Assembly: GCA_027049035.1 (NCBI GenBank)
Contig: JALTVI010000068.1
Span: forward strand, 62,001 to 126,000
Reading direction: 5' to 3'
Source of the DNA: Sulfurovum sp.
GTDB lineage: Bacteria > Campylobacterota > Campylobacteria > Campylobacterales > Sulfurovaceae
DNA length: 64,000 nucleotides
The position numbers and the translations under genes are program-made. The notes under the pieces are model-generated. The model saw only the letters and a list, made by a program, of their open reading frames with translations, made no database searches and was not told where the DNA came from. Below, piece by piece: positions 35,656-42,914 of the stretch. How positions within the stretch are numbered: the first letter of the stretch is position 1; each line of letters opens with the position of its first letter.

Positions 35656-36271
35656 TAGAAGGATCCTTTGGCATGTGCCGGCGCAAGAGGATCTCAAATC
35701 CTTTGAGATTGCCTTTGCTTCCCTGGATGCAGGCTTGAATGAGCGTGCTTTTGTTGAGTGTGGAGAGGTTGAGCGCATAACCGGCGTTTTGGGCAAGCAG
35801 TTCCAAAAAGATTCTCTGCGTTCTGCCGTTGCCTTCTCTAAAAGGATGCAGGATATTCAAACCGTTCATAAAACTCGCCATGCTTTGGATGAAGCTCTCC
35901 GGCTCCAGCCCCCGAAAATAGTTCTCTTTCTTTAGTGCGTCAAACAAAGCCTCGGCTACCCGGGGGAGTACGGCACCGGAGGTAAAGCAGGTATCGCCTT
36001 TTCTAAAATCGCCCCGTATGCCCATCTCATAGCGATCCATTCCCGCCCAGACAAAAAGATCCCGGAAAAGATAGCGATGGATCTGTTTGTAGTGCTCATA
36101 GTCGAAATCACCCGCAAGGGGATCGGCTTTGAGCTGAAGGGATCGGATGGTCGTGATTTTCCGTTCTCTATCGGCAAGGCTTTCCAGGGATTTTGCGCCA
36201 ACCAGGTTGGAAGCCAATAGCTGCCGGTCAAACTCACTCATTTGCGGTTGAGGGTTGAACCACTCAAGCAT
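35648..36271 (-). CDS. Fic-domain protein (probable AMP-transferase toxin)
   Basis: 207 residues from the ATG at 36269-36271, which shares TAATG with the upstream gene's stop; an in-frame start five codons earlier is less likely. The active-site loop is HPFREGNGRTQR (His142, Arg150), a full match to HxFx(D/E)GNGRxxR, so it should transfer AMP or another NMP to a target. IGDYRTxxV-like flap residues are seen as EMGIRGDFRKGD. The gene lies directly behind a VbhA-like antitoxin, the standard class I Fic arrangement, and is followed by two phosphatase genes. Confidence 0.9.
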   Translation of the reverse strand: MLEWFNPQPQMSEFDRQLLASNLVGAKSLESLADRERKITTIRSLQLKADPLAGDFDYEHYKQIHRYLFRDLFVWAGMDRYEMGIRGDFRKGDTCFTSGAVLPRVAEALFDALKKENYFRGLEPESFIQSMASFMNGLNILHPFREGNGRTQRIFLELLAQNAGYALNLSTLNKSTLIQACIQGSKGNLKGFEILLRRHMPKDPSND

Positions 36272-36507
36272 TACGCCACGCCCCATTCTCTCTTGTACGC
36301 TGCCACCAACGCATCGGCTCTCATTTCCCCATTTTCTATGCGGATCATATCCGTAATATCCTGTTCATCGGGGAAAATATCCTCAATTGCTTGGGTGCCG
36401 ATCACCCAAAGGATTCGATCATAGGCTTCTTGACTGATCTGATCTTTGTACCGATCCAGTATGGCGATGCTTTGGGCTTTTTTCATCTCCCAGGTCATGT
36501 GTATCAT
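36271..36507 (-). CDS. VbhA-like Fic antitoxin
   Basis: 78 residues immediately upstream of fic and coupled to it by TAATG. The C-terminal helix has MIRIENGEMRADALVAAYKREWG, which resembles the inhibitory (S/T)xxxE(G/N) motif of VbhA-type antitoxins. Glu-Asn is present, but the Ser/Thr position is Met. In that family the Glu blocks ATP in the Fic active site. Identification rests mainly on position and this motif. Its start overlaps the RHH gene stop (ATGA). Confidence 0.65.
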   Translation of the reverse strand: MIHMTWEMKKAQSIAILDRYKDQISQEAYDRILWVIGTQAIEDIFPDEQDITDMIRIENGEMRADALVAAYKREWGVA

Positions 36508-36908
36508 CGTTCCTTCTCTTGAAATCGGTCCAAAAGCATACTGACCGTTTGTGAAAGATTCAGCCCCAGGGCTTTCGCCTGCTTTGAAAGCCGCTCATGC
36601 ACCTCTTTATCCAAAGTTACTTGAGTGCGCTTGTGCCGATTGCGCGATTTGCCTACCCGCATGGCAACGCGGAGCTTCCCTAGCTGCTCTTCGCTGAGAT
36701 ACTCCCTGATCCACTTGTTAAGCTGCTCAAATACCGACTCATCTACCGGCAGCGTCTCATCGAATGCTTGCAAGGCTTCACGGGCTTTGTCTTTGTTTGC
36801 GGTGTCACGCCAAAAAGAGGGGCTTTTGTCAAAACTACGACGCAGATACGCCAAAGCGATGGTGTACTCTTCTTCATCCCTGATTCGCCACCGATTGGAT
36901 CGCTGCAT
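36504..36908 (-). CDS. Ribbon-helix-helix-type DNA-binding protein
   Basis: 134 residues. The C-terminal 45 (KRTQVTLDKEVHERLSKQAKALGLNLSQTVSMLL) fit a ribbon-helix-helix DNA-binding domain: one basic beta-strand and two helices. The N-terminal 85 residues are helical and not recognised. It is the first gene of the operon RHH - antitoxin - Fic - phosphatase - phosphatase. A 13-bp palindrome overlaps its -10 box, so it probably represses its own operon. CAGGAG lies seven bases before the ATG. Confidence 0.7.
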   Translation of the reverse strand: MQRSNRWRIRDEEEYTIALAYLRRSFDKSPSFWRDTANKDKAREALQAFDETLPVDESVFEQLNKWIREYLSEEQLGKLRVAMRVGKSRNRHKRTQVTLDKEVHERLSKQAKALGLNLSQTVSMLLDRFQEKER

Positions 36909-36928
36909 CGTCGCTCCTGGATATAGTT

Positions 36929-36941
36929 GTTACATTGTAAC
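36929..36941 (-). promoter_or_regulatory. Palindromic operator over the -10 box of the RHH-Fic operon
   Basis: GTTACATTGTAAC is a perfect 6+1+6 palindrome. On the minus strand it contains TGTTACAAT, an extended -10 (TGnTACAAT), 26 bases before the RHH gene ATG. A repressor bound here would block the promoter. Confidence 0.6.
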
Positions 36942-36968
36942 ATATATTACTTTAGAATATTTTGAGTC

Positions 36969-37008
36969 GTCAATTTGACTATTTTTTAAAAAGTCGTTAA
37001 AATGACGA
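36969..37008 (+). promoter_or_regulatory. Candidate operators of the HTH-AbiEii pair
   Basis: Two palindromes lie 14 bases apart: GTCAATTTGAC (36969-36979) and TCGTTAAAATGACGA (36994-37008), both with GTCa/tGAC-type ends. The second covers a possible -10 (TAAAAT, 36998-37003). They lie 25-65 bases upstream of the HTH gene and may bind its product. Confidence 0.45.
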
Positions 37009-37032
37009 TATACAAAGGCAAAAGGCAAAGTC

Positions 37033-37455
37033 ATGCAAAAGATTGATCATAAACTTTTTATCCATACGCTCAAAGCTCACGGCATTACACAAAAAGCTTT
37101 TGCCGAGTATGCCAAGATCCCTTACGACACCGTTACCGGCTGGAAGAAAAAAGGCAAAGTACCGCCATACGCTATGGTGATCCTCAAAGATATGGCGTAT
37201 CGTATGCGACACGATGAGCAAACACGCAACATGCTTCAGCGCCATCGTAAACGAAATACCGTGGAAATCGTGGGACTTGACGACAAAGATCAAAAGCGCA
37301 TCGAAGCGGCATTTTGGGGCACCAACTACACTGCCGGTGAAATCATCGAAAAAGCCAAAACGGGCGATAAAGATTTTATGCAAAGGCTCAAAGAGAATCT
37401 GCCCGAAGCGTTACATCGTAAAGCATTAAACGCTCAAGTGAAACGCCATGCATAG
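37033..37455 (+). CDS. Helix-turn-helix protein, putative antitoxin of AbiEii-like toxin
   Basis: 140 residues. The N-terminal 60 (LKAHGITQKAFAEYAKIPYDTVTGWKKKGKVP) form a lambda-repressor-like HTH. The C-terminal part is charged and helical (AAFWGTNYTAGEIIEKAKTGDKDF). It overlaps the AbiEii gene by eight bases and precedes it, the usual antitoxin-first order. It is not an AbiEi winged-helix protein by eye, so the pair is a variant arrangement. Two palindromes in its promoter suggest autoregulation. Confidence 0.7.
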   Translation: MQKIDHKLFIHTLKAHGITQKAFAEYAKIPYDTVTGWKKKGKVPPYAMVILKDMAYRMRHDEQTRNMLQRHRKRNTVEIVGLDDKDQKRIEAAFWGTNYTAGEIIEKAKTGDKDFMQRLKENLPEALHRKALNAQVKRHA

Positions 37456-38299
37456 AGACGATTGGGAGGCGGTTTACCGAAACCAAGATCGTATCCTTCA
37501 TGCACTCAAAGGCTTGGAAGATGAGATCTTTCTTGCCGGCGGTACCGGCTTGCAGCGTTTTGTTTTGCCGCGTGCCTACCGACACTCCGAAGATCTTGAT
37601 TTTTTCTTTCCGAAACTCCAAGATAAAAACCGGGTGTTTGAAGTAGGAGAACGGATGGCAGAGCTTATCCGGACTATCCCGGGTGCAATCGTCGAGGAGA
37701 CACGACGCATCAAAGAGGAAAATGCCTTTCGTCTATGGTGTAGTTTTGAGGACAATAACGAAACGGTCAAGATCGAGCTGCTCAATTTCACCTGCTCCAG
37801 ATTCAAAGATGCTGATTTTATACCGCATCCGTTCAAAACGGAGAACCTATACAATATCCTGCTTTACAAACTCAAAGCCCTCTGTGATCGCCCGGATACT
37901 ATCAAAGATCTTTTCGATCTCTATTTCATCTTCCGGGATCTGCCGCCCATCGAAACAGATGAGCTTATCTCGGATCTGAATGAAAAGTTTGAAAATGCTA
38001 TCGGTTTGCAATACAATGAAAGACATCTTGTACGTGCACTTGAGCACAATTTGAAATGGGACATAGAGATAGCCGATATCGCTCATCCTCATGATCTCAA
38101 AGAGGAGATAGAAAGCTTCGGGCGCACACTCCACGATGCACTGGAAAGTAAAAGCTTGCTTGATTTTTCCTACAAAAAGCGTATCCAAAACAATGCGGCG
38201 AAATACGATCTTGACGAAAAAAGCTATCTTGAGCTGATCGATGTACTGGATGAGAATGCTTTTTTGATGGAGGAAATATTAAAAATATTTAAGTATTGA
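37448..38299 (+). CDS. AbiEii/AbiGii-family nucleotidyltransferase toxin
   Basis: 283 residues. The nucleotidyltransferase signature is GGTGLQRFVLPRAYRHSEDLDFFF (split: GGT at 31-33, HSEDLDFF at 46-53), with the metal-binding Asp pair in SEDLDFF; further conserved parts are KIELLNF and LKALCDRPDTIKDLFDLYFI. AbiEii toxins of type IV toxin-antitoxin systems modify RNA ends using nucleoside triphosphates and block growth, and some abort phage infection. Paired with the upstream HTH gene (eight-base overlap). The 3' end overlaps the convergent membrane-protein gene by 11 bases. Confidence 0.88.
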   Translation: MHRDDWEAVYRNQDRILHALKGLEDEIFLAGGTGLQRFVLPRAYRHSEDLDFFFPKLQDKNRVFEVGERMAELIRTIPGAIVEETRRIKEENAFRLWCSFEDNNETVKIELLNFTCSRFKDADFIPHPFKTENLYNILLYKLKALCDRPDTIKDLFDLYFIFRDLPPIETDELISDLNEKFENAIGLQYNERHLVRALEHNLKWDIEIADIAHPHDLKEEIESFGRTLHDALESKSLLDFSYKKRIQNNAAKYDLDEKSYLELIDVLDENAFLMEEILKIFKY

Positions 38300-38687
38300 C
38301 TCCTTGATATATAAAAATCAAATATGCGATGAGAGATGCAAATAAAAAAATACCAGCAAACAAAGATCTAATCCATTCTGATTCAATAGATGAAGGCACT
38401 TTTTCTACAAGTTTTCTTAAAAGTGTGTTCTTGAAATTTGGTTTTGGTGAAATACGCCTTATAATACTTTCGACCATTGAATAGGATAAGAAAATAGCAT
38501 ATATCATTAAAAAAATTGCTACAATTGCTATCCACTTGTTTTCATATTTTTTAAAAACTGTTCCCAGTAATCCAGTTTCTACAGTTATGAGAAAAGTCAT
38601 AATTTTTACTAGATTATTTAGATAATCAATTTGTATTTTTTCAACAGTGAAATTATTCGTGTTATTCGTATCTTGCGTTCTTTTCAA
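38289..38687 (-). CDS. Small membrane protein of unknown function
   Basis: 132 residues with three predicted membrane helices (about 30-47, 52-70 and 108-127) and a polar N-terminal 20 residues rich in Asn/Thr. No family recognised. AT-rich like sir2/herA. AGGAAAGTACG precedes the ATG. As the last gene inside the right island end it could be a companion of a defence system, but nothing in the sequence shows this. Confidence 0.55.
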   Translation of the reverse strand: MKRTQDTNNTNNFTVEKIQIDYLNNLVKIMTFLITVETGLLGTVFKKYENKWIAIVAIFLMIYAIFLSYSMVESIIRRISPKPNFKNTLLRKLVEKVPSSIESEWIRSLFAGIFLFASLIAYLIFIYQGVNT

Positions 38688-38767
38688 CGTACTTTCCTTA
38701 CAATTTAGATTGATTTTAGAGATTATAACACCCTCAAATATCAGTTATTAAAAAGTATGTCATATTG

Positions 38768-38923
38768 TCATTTATTGATTTGACCTGTGCCCAAAACTGT
38801 GCCCATTTTTGTGCTTAAAACGGCATTTTGGGAAAAATCCAAAAATCTGAAACCCCGATGACACGGGGCTTGGCGGGGTATTGATGCCTTAACGGAGTCC
38901 TCATAATAGACCCTTACCTTCAT
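38768..38923 (-). pseudogene. Severed original 5' end of ybgC
   Basis: From ATG 38921-38923 the frame reads MKVRVYYED, nearly the same as the start of ybgC (MKIRVYYED), then changes into unrelated residues to a stop at 38768. It keeps a good ribosome-binding site (AAAAGGGAAAAAGC) and a -10 box, so it is probably the host gene's native start, cut off when the island integrated. The non-ybgC part includes repeats of TGTGCCCA/AAAATGGGCACA (about 38785-38825) that might be integrase arm sites. Confidence 0.8.
38898..38923. other. att site, right
   Basis: 26-bp partner of 29358-29383 with identical core TAGACCCTTA (38907-38916) and two differences outside it. Confidence 0.75.
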
Positions 38924-38951
38924 GCTTTTTCCCTTTTTATCGCTTTTTATG

Positions 38952-38959
38952 ATTATAAT
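38952..38959. promoter_or_regulatory. Orphaned ybgC promoter (-10) and overlapping plus-strand -10
   Basis: ATTATAAT contains TATAAT on both strands. The minus-strand copy (38952-38957) is 28 bases before the severed ybgC start, the ancestral position of the ybgC promoter. It now drives only a 51-codon fragment and possibly the island membrane gene. Confidence 0.45.
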
Positions 38960-39064
38960 CAAGATAGACTTCAAAATATGCCGGTAGGGCTTTGTTGATC
39001 ACATTTTTGCGCTCACTTTGAATGAATTAATCCCTGTTTAATCTCCTCTTATTCAAATTCATTA

Positions 39065-39070
39065 TAAAAT
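39065..39070 (+). promoter_or_regulatory. -10 box next to the start of the GGDEF-EAL gene
   Basis: TATAAAAT lies within ATTATAAAATAGGGCCATG; the hexamer TAAAAT ends six bases before the ATG. The AGGG between could act as ribosome-binding site only at an unusually short two-base spacing, so a leaderless mRNA is likely. Confidence 0.4.
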
Positions 39071-39076
39071 AGGGCC

Positions 39077-40969
39077 ATGAACTCACAGCGATTTTATCTC
39101 TTTTTGCAAAAACAGATTCTGTTGATGATCGGGCTCTCGATGATTCCGGGTCTTGCGTATATTCTGCTTGGATGGATGTACGGGGTAGCGGAGCCGGCAC
39201 TGATCTGGTATGCTATGATGACAGCGGTCTCTCTCTTCGGGTGGAAGCTCTACCATGATTTCAAGCCCGACCTGATGGATGAAGAGAGCTTGGAGAGATG
39301 GTATAACAGGCTTTCGATATTCTACTACCTTATCTTTGCACTCTGGACGATGATCTTTCTCTTTTACTGTACAGAGACAGAGTACAACCTGCACTACATT
39401 GCCATCTTTACCCAGATAGGTGCATCAGTGGTTGCTTCGACACTGCTTGTCTCGGACAAGCGGCTCTTCCTGCCGGTACTGATGATTATGATGATCCCGC
39501 TGATTATCTACTTCGCACTCATAGGGGAGTGGTACGGCTATGTACTGGCAGTCTTCTCTACGATCTTTCTCGGTGTTTTACTTTACTCCTCGGAGAACAG
39601 TTACCGTCTGCTGCAGAAGAACTATTACCAGGCACAGCACGATGCCTTGACAGGGCTCTACAACCGCCGTTTTTTTGTCGAGTATATGGAGCGCCTCATC
39701 GCACGACTTCAGATATCGAACAATTTTGTCTATATTCTGCTGATCGACCTTGACCACTTCAAGACCATCAACGATACACTCGGACACGATATCGGCGACA
39801 AAGTGCTGCAGGAGGTTGCTGAACGTATCAAGCGCTATTGCGGTGACAAATATACGATTGCTAGACTGGGTGGTGACGAATTTGTCATTGTCAGCCAGGA
39901 GTATGAAAGCACGCAGGATTGCCAGTCGCTGGCGTTCAACTTCTCTGAAACGCTGCTGCAGCTGATCAAAGCGCCATACCTCATTGAGGAACACCACCTC
40001 TATCTGAGTGCCAGTATCGGCATTAATGGGGTGGGCAAACGGGCAACCGATGCACAGCACTTCATCAAAGAGGCCGATATCGCGATGTATGAAGCCAAGG
40101 CACAGGGGCGTGACGGTATCATTCTCTTCAACGACGAACTCTCAAGACGTGTCGAACACCACCTCGAGATAGAGCGCCGGCTCTACTTCGCGCTTGAACA
40201 CAATGAGATCGAACTGCGGTACCAGCCGCAGCTCAACAGGCAGCAGGAGGTTGTGGGGTGTGAGGTGCTGGTGCGCTGGAACAATCCGGAGTACGGTTTT
40301 GTCTCTCCTTCGGAATTTATCCATATTGCCGAGAAGACCGGACTTATCATAGAGCTTGGGAACCATATTCTCGAAGAGGCTTTCAGAACACTTCGTGACT
40401 GGCATACGCGCGGGATCAAACTCAAACAGTTCTCCATCAACATCTCTGTACGGCAGTTTTTCCACACGGCATTTGGCAAAGAGGTGGAGACCCTGATCAA
40501 TACCTACCTGACACACGAGATGGCGTCGCGGGTGGTTTTTGAAGTTACTGAGACAATACTTATTGAAGATATCGAACGGATCATTCAGGCGATGCGCCGC
40601 CTCAAAACGATGGGGATCACCTTTTCGATGGATGACTTCGGTACAGGCTATTCATCACTCAGTTCACTGCGCGAAATGCCTATCGACGAGCTGAAAATCG
40701 ACCGCTCCTTTGTGAGCCGGCTTGGTCGACACGCAGCAGATGAGCAGATGGTCAAAACCATTCTGACGATGGCGAACATCTTCAATCTTATTACTGTGGC
40801 AGAAGGGGTGGAGACCGAAGAGCAGTTTCAGTTTCTGCTGAAGAACGGGTCGGATATGTTCCAGGGGTTCTACTTCTCAAGACCGCTTGACAAAGAGCAG
40901 TTTGAAGCGTTCTACAGGGAAAAGAACGGCCATATCAAATCTTTCAAGGGGTTAGCCTACGAAATTTAG
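39077..40969 (+). CDS. Membrane GGDEF-EAL protein (cyclic di-GMP metabolism)
   Basis: 630 residues. Six predicted membrane helices in the first 170 residues act as a MASE-like sensor. A GGDEF domain (about 185-350) has an intact RLGGDEF (265-269), and an EAL domain (about 360-620) follows. The EAL motif itself is EVL (396-398), keeping the metal-binding Glu; DDFGTGYSS, KIDRSFV and AEGVET are all present. No RxxD inhibition site stands at the normal spacing before GGDEF. Both cyclase and phosphodiesterase activities are therefore possible. It is convergent with mltB, only two bases apart. Confidence 0.92.
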   Translation: MNSQRFYLFLQKQILLMIGLSMIPGLAYILLGWMYGVAEPALIWYAMMTAVSLFGWKLYHDFKPDLMDEESLERWYNRLSIFYYLIFALWTMIFLFYCTETEYNLHYIAIFTQIGASVVASTLLVSDKRLFLPVLMIMMIPLIIYFALIGEWYGYVLAVFSTIFLGVLLYSSENSYRLLQKNYYQAQHDALTGLYNRRFFVEYMERLIARLQISNNFVYILLIDLDHFKTINDTLGHDIGDKVLQEVAERIKRYCGDKYTIARLGGDEFVIVSQEYESTQDCQSLAFNFSETLLQLIKAPYLIEEHHLYLSASIGINGVGKRATDAQHFIKEADIAMYEAKAQGRDGIILFNDELSRRVEHHLEIERRLYFALEHNEIELRYQPQLNRQQEVVGCEVLVRWNNPEYGFVSPSEFIHIAEKTGLIIELGNHILEEAFRTLRDWHTRGIKLKQFSINISVRQFFHTAFGKEVETLINTYLTHEMASRVVFEVTETILIEDIERIIQAMRRLKTMGITFSMDDFGTGYSSLSSLREMPIDELKIDRSFVSRLGRHAADEQMVKTILTMANIFNLITVAEGVETEEQFQFLLKNGSDMFQGFYFSRPLDKEQFEAFYREKNGHIKSFKGLAYEI

Positions 40970-40971
40970 TG

Positions 40972-41946
40972 TCATTGCTTCAGTGACTGTGCAATCTTAT
41001 GAATCGCCATGCCGTAGTTGCTGCTGGCGTTGTATGCCGTCAGTACACGGAAATTGGGTGCACCCAGCCAGAGTTCGTCGTGTGTACGGTTGTGCAGCCT
41101 GATGAGTGAAGCAGTGTTGTAAGGGTAGACGCTTTTTGGTTTGATGCCGTGCTTGGCAAGTGTCGTCACAGAGTAGCGGGTTTTGTAGCCGGTTCTAAGC
41201 CCTTTGAGGCGTTTGTCTGGATAGCTTGCCTCCACGGCGACAGTTTTGCCCCGTCTCCACCCTTTGTGGTGCATGAATTTGGCAATGGAGCCGATGCAGT
41301 CTTCGATGTCCCAGATACTCGCACCGTCCCCGTCGAAATCGAAACTGAATTTTCTGGCAACCGAAGGGACCTGTTGCACACACCCCATCGCCCCTGCAAA
41401 GGAGCCCTCGAGTTTGGTGATATCGTAGTGATGCTCTCTAGCAAAGAGAAAGAGCGCTTCAAGCTGCTGTGAAAAGAAACGCTGCATACGGTTTGGGTGA
41501 AAAGCAAGTGTTGCGAGGGCATCGAGGATGTTGTAGTCACCTGTGTAGTTGCCAAAGCGGCTCTCCACGCCGATGAAGCCGATGATGTATTCGGGGTCGA
41601 CATTGTAGCGGCTTGCCGCCTTGCGCAGGGTTTTGGCGTGTTTGCGGGCAAAAGCTCTTGCCTCTTTGTAGGTTGCCTCGTTGACCACATGAAGCTTGAA
41701 ACGCTCCCAGCTTCCTACCGTGGAGTTCTTTTTGAACTTCCCGGTGTAGCGGGCAAGGGTATCACGGTCAAGCTTGGCCTCTTCGAGTACAGCAGTGACG
41801 TAGCTTCTGGAGAAGTGGTGTCTGGTGACCATTTTGTTGATGAAGCGCTGTACGTCCTTTTTGGCAAGATAGTCGTAGGGAATGGGCGGCCTGTCATCGT
41901 TGGCAAGCAGTAGCAGCGGAAGCAGCAGTATCAGTAAAAAGCGCAT
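40972..41946 (-). CDS. mltB: MltB-family lytic murein transglycosylase
   Basis: Cleaves peptidoglycan glycan strands to 1,6-anhydro-muropeptides. 324 residues from ATG 41944-41946 (AAGGAATAAG upstream). A hydrophobic signal peptide LLILLLPLLLLA leads. The catalytic Glu is in YIIGFIGVESRFGNYTG, and the family signature GSFAGAMGCVQQVPS and FDFDGDGASIWDIEDCIGSIAKFMHHKGW follow. No lipobox Cys is seen, so it is soluble or signal-anchored. One base separates it from the upstream lyase stop. Confidence 0.92.
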   Translation of the reverse strand: MRFLLILLLPLLLLANDDRPPIPYDYLAKKDVQRFINKMVTRHHFSRSYVTAVLEEAKLDRDTLARYTGKFKKNSTVGSWERFKLHVVNEATYKEARAFARKHAKTLRKAASRYNVDPEYIIGFIGVESRFGNYTGDYNILDALATLAFHPNRMQRFFSQQLEALFLFAREHHYDITKLEGSFAGAMGCVQQVPSVARKFSFDFDGDGASIWDIEDCIGSIAKFMHHKGWRRGKTVAVEASYPDKRLKGLRTGYKTRYSVTTLAKHGIKPKSVYPYNTASLIRLHNRTHDELWLGAPNFRVLTAYNASSNYGMAIHKIAQSLKQ

Positions 41947-41947
41947 C

Positions 41948-42850
41948 TTATTCCTTTCTCTCAAGTGTCAACAGGGCGTCACGGTAGATGGGTTCGTCGA
42001 TAAAGATGCCGTAGCGTTCGTCCATAAAGCCGTTGTTTCCCCGGGTAGCCTCTGTCTCAAAACGCGCTTTGATATGTTCTGCACGTGCAATGGCATCGGC
42101 ACTTATGCCAAACACTTCGTTGGCGATGGTCACCTGTTTGGGTCCCATGCAGGCTTTGCTCTCAAAGCCCATCGCTTTTTCTCTCTCGCACCATCTTCTG
42201 AAGGTTTCTGTGTTGTTGTACTCCTGGAACATGAATGAGATGGGATGGATACCGGCCGTTTTTGCATCGATAAGGAATTTGGAGAGGATGTAATCGATGG
42301 TGGGGTTGCCTGGTTGTACGACCGACTGCGGCAGTCCAAGGGAGGCAAGCAGGTCAAGTATGCCGAGGTTTGCAACGGTAAGGCGTTCGTCGATGCGCAG
42401 TGCCGAAAGTGAAGCGAACGCCTCTTTTGTTTCAAGCGAAATGTGCAGCTCTTTGTCTGGAGAAAGCAAGGTCAGGGCATGGGCAATATCGTATTGGTCT
42501 TTAACCTTGGCGACACGTATTGCATCGAAACCAAAGTCATTGAGAAAGGCTATCTCCTCTTCACCGCCTGCATCTAGCGGATTGACACGCACGATGATGC
42601 AGCTTTTGCTTGATTCAAGATGAGAGAGAAAGAGTGCGATATTGTGCAGTGCCTCCTTTTTTCTGCTTGGGGCAATGGCATCTTCGAGGTTAAGGGTGAT
42701 CATATCGGCATCATTCTCATCGATGCGGTTGAGGTGTTTGAAATTAAGCGGGTTGAGCATCATGTTTGAGCGGCGGCGTTTGTGGGGGCAGGGTGCTTTT
42801 TGGGCACTACCGAAAGTGGTGGGAAGCTGGTCGATGTTTTCAAAAATCAT
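41948..42850 (-). CDS. HpcH/HpaI aldolase / citrate-lyase-beta family protein
   Basis: 300 residues, TIM-barrel C-C lyase of the CitE/HpcH family (acyl-CoA ester or oxo-acid cleavage). Landmarks: DMITLNLEDAIAPSRKKEAL (catalytic Asp/Glu region), IIVRVNPLDAGGEEEI, ISLETKEAF and GFESKACMGPKQV. In CitE-like proteins Arg/Glu of these segments bind Mg2+ and substrate. ATG 42848-42850 was chosen over upstream extensions; it lacks a ribosome-binding site but has a -10 box six bases away. It precedes mltB, which begins just after it. Confidence 0.82.
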   Translation of the reverse strand: MIFENIDQLPTTFGSAQKAPCPHKRRRSNMMLNPLNFKHLNRIDENDADMITLNLEDAIAPSRKKEALHNIALFLSHLESSKSCIIVRVNPLDAGGEEEIAFLNDFGFDAIRVAKVKDQYDIAHALTLLSPDKELHISLETKEAFASLSALRIDERLTVANLGILDLLASLGLPQSVVQPGNPTIDYILSKFLIDAKTAGIHPISFMFQEYNNTETFRRWCEREKAMGFESKACMGPKQVTIANEVFGISADAIARAEHIKARFETEATRGNNGFMDERYGIFIDEPIYRDALLTLERKE

Positions 42851-42856
42851 ACCGCT

Positions 42857-42862
42857 ATCATA
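42857..42862 (-). promoter_or_regulatory. -10 box adjacent to the HpcH-family start
   Basis: TATGAT on the minus strand, ending six bases before the ATG (42850). No ribosome-binding site lies between; leaderless mRNA suspected. Confidence 0.4.
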
Positions 42863-42914
42863 GCGAAAAAAATGGCAATTTGAGTATAATACCTCCAAAG
42901 ATTCAGGATAAAAG

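Larger units (their letters stand above)
29358..38923. mobile_element. Integrated defence/mobilisation island in ybgC
   Basis: The boundaries are two 26-bp copies of the ybgC 5' end (29358-29383 and 38898-38923; 24 of 26 bases equal, central identical core TAGACCCTTA). Between them lie an integrase fragment next to the left end, a SIR2-HerA pair, a truncated mod gene, an RP4-like oriT with a traK-like gene, a Fic module with two phosphatases, an AbiEii pair and a membrane protein. Composition is patchy: the SIR2/HerA genes and the 38.3-38.7 kb membrane gene are much more AT-rich than the flanks. The integrase lacks its N-terminal domains, so excision would need help in trans. Confidence 0.85.

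Noticed and set aside
38768-38974. 68-codon open frame as an independent gene
   Set aside because: Only its MKVRVYYED start is meaningful; it is a cut-off piece of ybgC that runs into island DNA.
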